NCBI GenBank assembly: GCA_033557465.1
Contig: CM066051.1
Span: forward strand, 105,687,026-105,751,025
Origin: Ichthyophis bannanicus
Lineage: Eukaryota > Chordata > Amphibia > Gymnophiona > Ichthyophiidae
DNA: 64,000 nt
Direction: 5' to 3'
A model generated the notes under the pieces. It had not been told where the DNA came from. It searched no databases and worked only from the letters and a program-made list of their open reading frames with translations. Of the stretch, positions 41,518 to 50,671 are shown piece after piece. Each line of letters starts with the position of its first letter. The first letter of the stretch is position 1. The translations under genes and the position numbers were made by a program.

Positions 41518-42375
41518 TGTGATACAGTAGACTATAGAGAGCCTGTAGGGGCTAGTAAAAAGGAAGAGCTTACCTTAAACTTGGCTGGACGTGAAGACTC
41601 AGCATGTGTGAAGACAGCTGAGCAGCCAGTGCCGTCAGCACAGGTGAAGCAGAAAGGGTTTAAAATGAAGTTTCCCTTCTCTAGTAGCGACGCAGGTAGA
41701 ATTAGAGAAACTCATCAGGAGCACCTGTCCTCAGAGTCTGACGTAACATGCAGAGAGGAGAGGTATATAAGTTCCTGGTCTGAACCAGGAAGTGGTCAGG
41801 GTCAGAGGAGTCAGAGAAGGCAGAGAGCTCAGAGCAGTAGAGCAGCTGGTCTCTGGAACGACAGTTCCAGGAAGGATTTCCACACAAACAGGAAGTGGGG
41901 CAGAGTCTCTGAGGGATTGCATGAGCCACGGAGGAACCTTGCTCAAGCTGAAGGAACTGTGCCAGGGGAGAGGAAGCTCAAAGCTGATTTCAAAGCCTGC
42001 AGTAAGGTAACAAGTTTGAAACCTTATCTGTATAGAGAAAAGGCTAGAAGTTTTAATGAGCACAACCCTGAGCAGTCTTATAACTCAGACAGATACTCAG
42101 ACTTCCTACTAAGAAAGCCAAGAGAGGCAAACCAGAAAGAGATATTACCTGTACCAGATTTCTGTAACCCGGGCTGGGATAAACACCTTGGAAGGAAAGG
42201 GGTTTACCAGCCACAAGAGAACAAGCCATGCTCCAGCACATGTAAGGAATGTGACACGGAGAGTATTGGGAGTGGTCCAGGCTTAATGCAGTGGGAGAGT
42301 GATAACATTTGCACAGACCCTGAGCCAATGGACTGTACGATTTGTCTATCAGATGACATAACCTCTTTGTGTTGA
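41518..42375 (+). CDS. Open frame across solo LTR 2 (285 codons, no own start)
   Basis: Open from the first LTR base (TGT GAT ACA) to the stop at 42373-42375, in the same phase as in LTR 1. The product is basic in the middle (GQGQRSQRRQRAQSSRAAG near residue 100), with SLKPYLYREKARSFNE and SDRYSDFLLRKPREAN in the second half, and an acidic, Cys-containing end (CSSTCKECDTES, then DPEPMDCTICLSDD). The end resembles that of LTR 1 (DLEPMQVE ... LMDCSMC). An ATG at 41506 lies in flanking DNA and is not part of the element. No known domain or signal peptide recognised. It is probably the 3' part of a gene reaching into the LTR, or a chance frame in purine-rich DNA. Confidence 0.42.
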   Translation, partial: CDTVDYREPVGASKKEELTLNLAGREDSACVKTAEQPVPSAQVKQKGFKMKFPFSSSDAGRIRETHQEHLSSESDVTCREERYISSWSEPGSGQGQRSQRRQRAQSSRAAGLWNDSSRKDFHTNRKWGRVSEGLHEPRRNLAQAEGTVPGERKLKADFKACSKVTSLKPYLYREKARSFNEHNPEQSYNSDRYSDFLLRKPREANQKEILPVPDFCNPGWDKHLGRKGVYQPQENKPCSSTCKECDTESIGSGPGLMQWESDNICTDPEPMDCTICLSDDITSLC

Positions 42376-42635
42376 ACTTCAGCCAATGTGACCTTGTGAG
42401 AGAAACAAGGAAAGAAGAAAAGATGTTCTAGCTGTTTTCGTTTAGTTGCTGTTTTGTTCTGTGTGTTTTTGCAAGGAATATTATCTGTCCGGGAAAGGGA
42501 ATAAAACCCTAATTTTGCTTTAACCACTTGACTGACTGACTCTGTTCAAAGGAGAGCACCAGTTAGTAAAAACCACAATACCCTAGGCAGTGGCCTATTG
42601 GGTCTACGGAGGCTCTACCCAGGGTCGCCGTGACA
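41518..42635 (+). mobile_element. Solo LTR 2 (1,118 bp) with embedded open frame
   Basis: Begins tgtgatacagtag and ends gggtcgccgtgaca, with aatg on both sides (41514-41517 and 42636-42639). The empty site is preserved in the inverted repeat copy at 32792-32937 (ataatggctttaatgatatg after reversal), which proves the ends. TATA-like tatataa is at 41764-41770 and aataaa at 42500-42505, about 736 bases apart. The layout and the sequence around the polyadenylation signal (gggaaagggaataaaaccct, against aaaagggaaataaaagcct in LTR 1) tie the two LTRs to one lineage. Confidence 0.88.
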
Positions 42636-42772
42636 AATGATATGGACCAACTTCGTAATAGCCCTTTGCCTTTACGCTGAGATCTTCCCCTTCTCAAGCT
42701 TCATTTTTTTAAACAAATTACAAATCAGAGACAACAAGCATATAGGTAATAATAGCAGTTAATAATCTATTT
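42636..42772 (+). repeat. Dispersed repeat next to solo LTR 2
   Basis: Continuation of the repeat begun at 41503-41517 and split by the LTR. It matches 32792-32937 in reverse. 42773-42903 and 43040-43439 are intron sequence with nothing recognised beyond a LINE-tail-like ttgtaagctctctggggca near 43385. Confidence 0.85.
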
Positions 42773-42896
42773 AGTGTACTGAACTGCTATTCTAGAAGAT
42801 ATTGTGCTAGTGGATTATACCTTCTCCCCATCATGCACCCATCATCTGCATTCCCTCTCACCCGTACATCGCATGCCTCCCCCCTCCCAAATATCA

Positions 42897-43172
<276 letters not shown>

Positions 43173-43439
43173 TTAAGTGCCGCGGGCAGTTCTGCCGGAT
43201 CTTTTTGAGATGCAAGAAAAGTTCAGGGGGGATAGGGACAGCTTCCCTAGGAGGAAAGGCCTCAGGGCATCACTAAAACTAGCTAATGCGACATAGGTCT
43301 GTAGTAAATAGGCCCCAGTGAGTTTAATGTCACTCATGATATTTAATGTGTTAACTCCCTTTAGTAAAACAAAGACCTTGAATTGTAAGCTCTCTGGGGC
43401 ATGGACCTCCTTACTGTACCTGAACATATAGGTAGGGTA

Positions 43440-43730
43440 TGGAGAAGAGTTGGCTAATAGAGGCCTAGAAAATCATGAATGGGTTGGAACAGATTAACAG
43501 GGAGTCCAAAAGGGAGAGCAAAATACCCACAAAGTGCAGAACAAAGCAGGAGCAAAGAATAAGTAGGGGTTCAAACACTGTATTGGAACAAAACCCCCAA
43601 CGCGTTTTGGCCGTGTGCCTTCTTCAGGGGGTACAAGCCTCAAAAATAAAAACACAAACATGCAATAAACAAATGTAATAAATACATAAAATATGAAAGT
43701 ATAAAAGCATAATATGTTGGCTGATAATTA
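43440..43730 (+). repeat. Left terminal inverted repeat
   Basis: tggagaagagttggctaata, then aggcctagaaaatcatgaat, gggttcaaacact, ccttcttcaggggg and tacaagcctcaaaaataaaa. Pairs with 58645-58935 with scattered differences. It contains aacgcgttttgg beside cttcttcagg, a pattern I associate with DNA-transposon ends in fish and amphibians without being able to name the family. Confidence 0.85.
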
Positions 43731-43734
43731 AAAT

Positions 43735-44074
43735 CAAAGTATGCATCTTATGTAAGGACTTATAGGTTTTATCATGAGATCTATAATTTTTTTATGTAAA
43801 TGGGGGAACTAAAAAGACCGACAAAAGGGAAGGCTAGGGGATAAGACCATGGAAAGTAGTCCAGAGATACAAAGAAACAAGGGGACTCTAATGATGTGAC
43901 CATAAATATAAAAAAATTAACACCACAATTTTTTAAGTCTTTCATTTATTAAGTTGTTTTATTTTCTAGATATTTTTTTTATACCTAAGCATTCTTTTAG
44001 CATGGTTTATTGGCATTTTTTTTGTCTATGGCCACCGCAGCATCCCTTTGTCCTTACATAAGATGCATACTTTG
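43735..44074. repeat. Nested 25-bp perfect inverted repeat
   Basis: 43735-43759 (caaagtatgcatcttatgta, aggac) is the exact reverse complement of 44050-44074, 290 bases apart. It lies immediately inside the left terminal repeat. It could be a small MITE or a subterminal hairpin of the larger unit. The rest of the interior to 44718 has no supported coding. Confidence 0.7.
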
Positions 44075-44718
44075 TCTTTGCAACATCGTTTCCTTTTTAT
44101 TTTATTGCCTTCCATTTTTTCGTATGCCCAGTTTGAATCCATAATGATGTTCAGCCTATGATGGGTTGGGCCCCTGGAGATTTTGTACTTCTGTATCTTG
44201 CAGATTCTCCTTTTACAGCAGCCCTCTTCCATCCTTATTCATATTACTATACCTGTTTGAGCCTACACTGCTGGTTCCCCCCCCTTATGTATGATTTTTA
44301 GACACTTAGATGAGGTGCATTTCGTACTGTCACTTGACACGCATGTATCTGGTCATTCAGGCTGTTTTTCTAATGCACAGCGTGTACGCTGACTTACTTT
44401 CAACTCCAGACCAACAGTTCCCCCTTGTTTAAACTCATATGGATATGATATTCTCCTGATGATGGATTTTGAGTCACGGATTTGGATAGCAGATAATATT
44501 ACTTATACATCCCCTACAAGCAGCTTTCATACTTTGCACAATGGCCTTTGAGTTCTGCACAAATTCAGTCCTCTTTAGAAGTATTGCATCTTCGATTTGG
44601 AGTCTGATACATGGTGTTAGAATACTGGACGCCTGGTTTATAAGGCAAGTGAAACTCTCTTTCTCCTTCACCCTTGATTTGCGGTGCCTTTTATTTTAGC
44701 GATATGTGAATCTGGTTT

Positions 44719-44731
44719 AAATGTACATTAA
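44719..44731 (+). repeat. Left target site duplication of the L1-type LINE
   Basis: aaatgtacattaa, repeated exactly at 50589-50601. Confidence 0.9.
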
Positions 44732-44878
44732 TTTGGAGGAAGTGATGTCACTGACTGAGATGGCCGCCTGAACACGGAGCTCTCTTCGGGACGAAGAGAA
44801 ATTTAGCAAAAAGAAAGAGCAGAAGGCGCCCCCACAGTAAGCAATATATCTGTAGAGGCAGCAATAATAATCGCTACA

Positions 44879-45880
44879 GTGTCAGCCCGCAAAAAGTTGG
44901 AGAAATATCGATCCTCCTATGCGGCCTTGTCACCTTCCGCAGAATGCAGTGAGAGAGACGAGGCGGAGATGGCGGAGGAGCCCGAGAACGCTACAGAACA
45001 GTGCACGCAGGGAGACCTGTGGCACTGGTGTCGGGAAATAAAAACAGAGGTGGTCGGGGTAAAGAATGAGATGAAAGACTTACTATCTGAATTTAAGCAA
45101 GATTTGCTTGCACTGGGGCAGCGAGTGGATCAACTGGAGGAGCACGTGGACGAAGTGATCGTGGCGGCACAGACTACATGTCGTATGTACAGCACGTGGC
45201 AAACTGAGAGTGGGGAGCTGAGAGATAAAATAGAAGACCTTAAAAATCGATCATGACGATGTAATATTCGGATACAGGGGGTTCCAGAAAGAGATCACTA
45301 TAAGCAAGCGAATCAAGTAGTCCGAGAGATCTCTGCGGCCCTGTTGGATGAAGGAACTCAGGAGGAGCTAGCAGGAAAACGAGAGATTGGCTTGGAAAGA
45401 GCTCACAGAGCCTTAAGATCTCCAGTGGGGAACCGTCCTAGAGATATTATTGCCTGCCTCACTAGTTTCCCATTGAAGGAGGAGATAATGAGAAAGGCGG
45501 CAAATAAAGGCAAATGGCAATGGCACGGTGAAACCATTGAAATCTTTCAGGACTTGGCCCCCTCAACTTTACTGCGTAGAAAGGGGATGCGGCCAGTGAC
45601 GGAGTATTTACGGCAGGAAGGAATTAAGTATAAATGGCTATTTCCTTTCGGGCTCCAGTTTGAGATGGGAGGAGAGCTCAAAAGAGTTAAAACCTTATCG
45701 GAGGCATGGCTGAGCTTGGAGAAGGCTAAAGCTCCGAATTTACCTCGGACCCGAGCACAGCCGGAGGCACTGGGGCAAGAGAGCGACCAGTCTTCATTGT
45801 TGGAGAAATTGAAGTGGCAACGGATCCTGACTGGAGGCTGCCGTCTGCACCGTTTGTCTGGACCCCTCCCAGCGGAGTGA
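44879..45880 (+). pseudogene. L1-type ORF1 with a single in-frame stop, 333 codons
   Basis: RNA-binding chaperone of the LINE. The first ATG-like start used is GTG at 44879 (SARKKLEKY follows). An acidic N-terminus is followed by a coiled coil at about residues 55-125 (EIKTEVVGVKNEMKDLLSEF, LGQRVDQLEEHVDEV). A TGA at 45254-45256 falls where relatives have Arg (NRS-stop-RCNIRIQGVPE), probably a CGA to TGA change. The same frame continues through the RRM-type domain and the C-terminal domain (IGLERAHRALRSP, LLRRKGMRPVTEYLRQEGIK) to 45880. Reading past that one stop, the architecture is complete. Confidence 0.85.
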
Positions 45881-46555
45881 GGAGGGAAAGAAAGAGGGAC
45901 TAGGACCTACAACTTGAACTCTGAGTGTTGACCGTGCTTTAGGATTGTCTGGCAGTATCGCTCTATGTGGAGATGGGAGAAGACTCCTGGCTTTGAGTGG
46001 CGAAGGAAGCGGAGAAGCTAGCTGGATGGACATTGAGCTTTCCTCCTCCACTATTCATATTGGATAGATTATTTCATGCATGTGTGTTATAGTTGAAATA
46101 AGTATTCGTGTGGGCGTTAGAGGAAAAGTTAGCTGTGTTTGCTGCAGCATTATAAGGTAGTAGGGCTTAGATAGGAAGGGAAGCAGAGAGGGGGAGTTTG
46201 ATGTGGGGGAGGAAGAGGACAATAGCGGGGGTTCAAGGGGGGAGGGTAAGCACTGGGTGGCGGGCGGGGATATGAGTAAGGGGAAGAGTATAGGATGGGA
46301 GGAGTTCTACGGGGGGGGGGCCTTAAACCAAAGGGGTCCCGGGAGGTGCGTTTCTTCCTCAAGAAGGAGCCACAGGGGGTGACCTGTGGGAGACAGAAGG
46401 GATAAAGTAGGGGGAGAAAGGGGGGAGGGGAAGAGGGGAACATAATATGGGGAGGGACGGGGAAGGAATGAGTTGGGGTTGGGGTAGGGGGAGGGTGGGA
46501 GGAAGGACACCACGCCACGAGCTAACTATGGAGCCTGGCATTCAGTTCCTTTTTG

Positions 46556-49500
46556 ATGGCGGGGCTTAAAGTGGGATCTTTGAATGTGAGAGGATTAAAC
46601 ACACCGCAAAAGAGGAAGGCAATGTTTAAAGAGGTGCAAAGGGGAGGATGGCAAGTAGTTTTTTTTACAAGAAACTCATTTACTGCCAAAGGATGAATAT
46701 TTGTTAAGACATGGGACTTATACTCAAGTCTGGTTCAATGCAGAAGGAACACATAAAAAAGCAGGAGTGGCACTGATGATTCGGCGGGATGTCTCCTTTC
46801 AACTAGGGGGAGTGGTAAAGAGGGTGAAAGGTCGGGTACTATTAGTTAGGGGGGAGTTAAATGGGCAGGAAGTCACCTTTCTTAATGTGTATGGTCCGAA
46901 TGACTCCCAGTCTAAGTTCTGGAGTACCTTATCACTGTGGATGAAAGATAAAGTACATGGGGCACTGTTAGTGGGGGAAGACTTCAGTGAGGTATTGAAC
47001 CCACAAAGGGATAGATCACAGTCGAGCCAGAAAGGAGGCACTACAGGAAGAGAACAACTGCTGGATTTGGTGAAGCATTATCGATTATACGATCTATGGC
47101 GACAGGTGCACCTTCAGGATACCGACTATACTTATTATTCCCCTGTGCATCACAGTTATAGTAGAATTGATTTTTTTGGGGGGGGACAATTATTGGACTC
47201 AACGGCTCCTGCGGGCAGAAATAGATCCCATAATTTGGACGGATCATGGCCCGATTTGGGTGGACTTCGGTGAGGAAAGGGATAGAGCAGGTAGATCTTT
47301 TTGGCGGCTTAATGAAAGCCTTTTACAGGATAAGGAAGTAATAGAGAGTCTGGAAGAGGAAATTCGTGAATATCTTAGAATAAACGACACAGAGGAGATA
47401 GCATATGGGATGCAATGGGATGGATTAAAAGCTGTGTTAAGGGGGAAACTAATACAGTGGGCCTCCCGGAAAAAAAAAGGAGCGGGAAGGCAAAATAAAT
47501 CAATTAAAGAGTGATATCACCGATTTGGAACAGCGTCATAAACGAGGGGGAGGAGTACGGGTTAGGGAAAAATTGGAAAAGGCAAGAACAAAATTAATTT
47601 CTTTACAGATGGAATCCATTAATTACCAATTACGAAGGATCAATCAACATTACTACGAATTCAATAATAAAGCCAGTACACTATTAGTTAGGAAGCTTCG
47701 GGATAGGGAGAGGCGCTCCACTATAATAAAAATTAAATGTCTGGAGATCAATTACATTTTCAAACTAAAGAAATCAGAGAACAATTTGTACAGTATTACA
47801 CTACTTTATATTCTAATGAAGGGGAGGGTACAGTAGAAAAGGTAGGAGAATATTTGACGGGGGGGGAGGGGAGATCTCCCGGAAATATCTGATTTGGATC
47901 GGGAAAGATTGAATCGGAATGTGGGGTTGGAAGAAATACTCCAAGTAATAAAAGGGCTGGGATTAAATAAATCCCCAGGATTGGATGGGTTCTCAGCAGT
48001 CTTTTATAAAAAATTTGGGGCGCAATTGGCACCGGTTTTACAAAGGATATATAATGATGTGTTGCAGGGATTCCCTCTGGCTCCGTCGATGCAACAGGCA
48101 GGGATCTCGGTCCTGGCAAAACCGGGTCGTGATCCAACATTGTGTGGTTCATACCGACCGATATCTTTGCTGAATACAGGTGGGAAAATCTTAGCAAAAA
48201 TTTTAGCAAACAGATTGAGGAGTGTCCTACCCAATATTATACACCCGGATCAGACCGGGTTTATTCAAGGACGGAGCACGGGGGACAATATTCAGAGAGC
48301 ATTACAGGCTATATGGGTTGCCCGGCAGCAAAAACAAGGCTTGTTAGTGTTAGGGGTCGATGCTGAAAAAGCGTTTGACCACGTAGAGTGGAATTTTATG
48401 TTCGAAGTGCTGAATAAAATTGGTATCGGGGCCAATATGATGAAATGGATAAAAGCATTATATGCTAATCCCGTAGCCACGGTTAAAATCAATGGGAAAT
48501 ATTCTGATTTTTTTCAATTACAACGGGGTACCCGACAGGGGTGTCCACTATTATTCCCTTTATTATTTGCATTAACTATGGAACCGTTGGCGGGGAACTT
48601 AAGACGAAACTGTGATGCCAGGGGATTGCAGATAGGCGATACTGAGCACAAATTAGCATTATTTGCGGATGACATGTTACTGTTTATCACACATCCGTTG
48701 ATATCCTTACCAAATTTTATAATAGAATTGAAGTGATTTGGGATAGTTGCAGGTTTCAAGATAAATTGGGACAAAACTGAGGCCTTGAACATCAACTTAC
48801 AAGCAGATATGGTGCGGCATTTGCAAGAGTGCTACAAATTTCACTGGGCCTCTAAATCGGTCAAATATCTTGGGGTGCACCTGACCATTGATACGAACGG
48901 CCTGTATGGGGCTAACTACCCTTCGCTGATCGGACAGATAGAAAGGGATTTGGGTAAATGGAATAAGGAGGAAATCTCCTGGTTGGGTCGGATAGCAGTA
49001 ATCAAGATGTCGGTCTTACCGCGGCTGTTATACTTTTTTCAAGTATTACCACTTAAAATCCCACGCATTGTATTACAAAAGATGCAAAGGAAGTTATTTC
49101 TTTTTGTATGGAGACAACGCCCCCACGCATAGCTAGAAAGGTTTTATATAGCGCAAAGGAAAAGGGAGGCTTGGGGATGCCAGACATTGCAGATTACTAT
49201 TTGGTTGCACAAATGCGACAGGTTATGGAATGGAGGGAGCCGGTAGCTTCTAAGTGCTTTCTATCTCTTGAACAACATGGGGTGCCTGAATACGGGTTGC
49301 ATTATATACCGTGGTTGCAAAAGGGCCTTCTTCAAAGGGACTGGACAAAGAATCCCTATACTCGCCACCTATGGTGTGAATGGTACAGAGGATGGGGTAG
49401 GGTAAATAAGAAACCGGGGATATCTTTGCTGGCTCCATTTAGGGCCACTCCTGCTTTTGGACCAGGAAGAGAGGGCATATTTAGGGCTTGGGAGGCGCGG

Positions 49501-50346
49501 GGCTTAGATGTCTTCGTGAAATTGACGGAGGCAGGCAATATTAAAACCTTTGAGCAGTTAAAGAGGGAATATCATTTAGAGAATAGAGACTTCTTTGCCT
49601 ATTTGCAAGTAACCCATTATTTACGTCAGAAGATCCCTAAGGCAAGGCTTCAGGAGGGATTGAATGATATGGAGGCTCTCTGGATGGGCCATTCTCAATC
49701 TCGGGGGCTGATCCGTGGGCTATATCTCAGTTTACGCTCGACCAAGGGAACAGAGGATAAGTTTAATTATATGAAGGAATGGGAGAAAGATTTGGCGATG
49801 GAGTGGGATGGAGATTGCTGGAAGAAGATATATGCAATAGCTGCAAAATCATCTATATGTACCACGATTCAGGAAAATGTATATAAAATCCTACTGAGAT
49901 GGTATTACACCCCAGTCCAGTTTCATCAGATGTTCCCAGAGGTGTCAGATCAATGTTGGAGGGGTTGTGGAGCCCGGGGAACGTATCTACACATGTGGTG
50001 GGACTGCCCCCCGATAAAATTGTATTGGACAAAGATTCGGGATCAACTCGGCATGATTTTTGGGATGACACCCGAATTATATCCCCAACTGTTTTTGTTG
50101 GGGAGGTGGCCAGATAACCTCTCCAACAAATGGAATAAACCCATGCGGGCATGTTTGATTGCAGCTAGATGCGAAATAGCTTGGAAATGGAAATTAAGTG
50201 GGGTGCCTGAATTGTCACACTGGACCCTCAGATTATGCAAGGTGTTGACTATGGAACGTTTAACAGCCATTAAGAGAAATCAGGGAGAGAAATTTGATAA
50301 GCAGTGGAAGCCTTTATTGCTCCATTTGCACCTAGAAGATAGATAG
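46556..50346 (+). pseudogene. L1-type ORF2: endonuclease and reverse transcriptase with frameshifts
   Basis: Starts MAGLKVGSLNVRGLNTPQ. The AP-like endonuclease has NVRGLN, ETHLLPKDEY, NVYGPND, SRIDFF and WTDHGPIWVDF (His of the SDH block kept as TDH); the GDFN block reads GEDFSEV. Frame changes occur in a t-run near 46660, a g-run near 47176 and further at about 47515 and 47840. RT is open from 47894: YRPISLLNTGGKILAKILAN, GFIQGRSTGDNI, GVDAEKAFDHVEW, RQGCPLLFPLLFAL and the catalytic LALFADDMLLF near 48660. A stop follows at 48734, then a frame change near 49130. The C-terminal Cys/His motif is CWRGCGARGTYLHMWWDCP (49952-50008). It ends LHLEDR at 50346. Confidence 0.88.
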
Positions 50347-50588
50347 TAAATATAAGGGGAGGAGGGCAGGATTGGGAATGGGGTGGGTTTGACTTATATG
50401 TAATAATATTGGGAGGGGGGAAGGGAAATGAGTGGGAGGGGGGAAGAGTTAGGGGACTGAGGTCAACTTTAAAGTTTACTCTGATTGGTTTCTTGGTTCT
50501 CTGTATTATGGGTGATAAGTTGGGGTGAGTACTGCTAAGATAATGTATGTTAAAAAATTACAAAAATTATTAATAAAGATAAAGTTAT

Positions 50589-50601
50589 AAATGTACATTA
50601 A
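50589..50601 (+). repeat. Right target site duplication of the L1-type LINE
   Basis: aaatgtacattaa, identical to 44719-44731. The TIR-unit interior resumes after it (50602-50671). Confidence 0.9.
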
Positions 50602-50671
50602 ATTTGTAGGCACGATCCTTACTGTTTGACATGTCTGAAATCTGGCGTATTCTTGTTTTCACATTTTTTTT

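Larger units (their letters stand above)
44732..50588 (+). mobile_element. Full-length L1-type LINE (5.86 kb)
   Basis: Has a 5' leader (aagtgatgtcactgactgag), ORF1 (44879-45880), an inter-ORF spacer that is extremely g-rich on the plus strand (46180-46500), ORF2 (46556-50346) and a 3' UTR ending aataaagataaagttat. It is flanked by the 13-bp duplication aaatgtacattaa. Both genes have few lesions: one stop in ORF1 and several single-base changes in homopolymers in ORF2, so the copy is fairly young. It interrupts the TIR unit between its left interior and the satellite. Confidence 0.9.
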
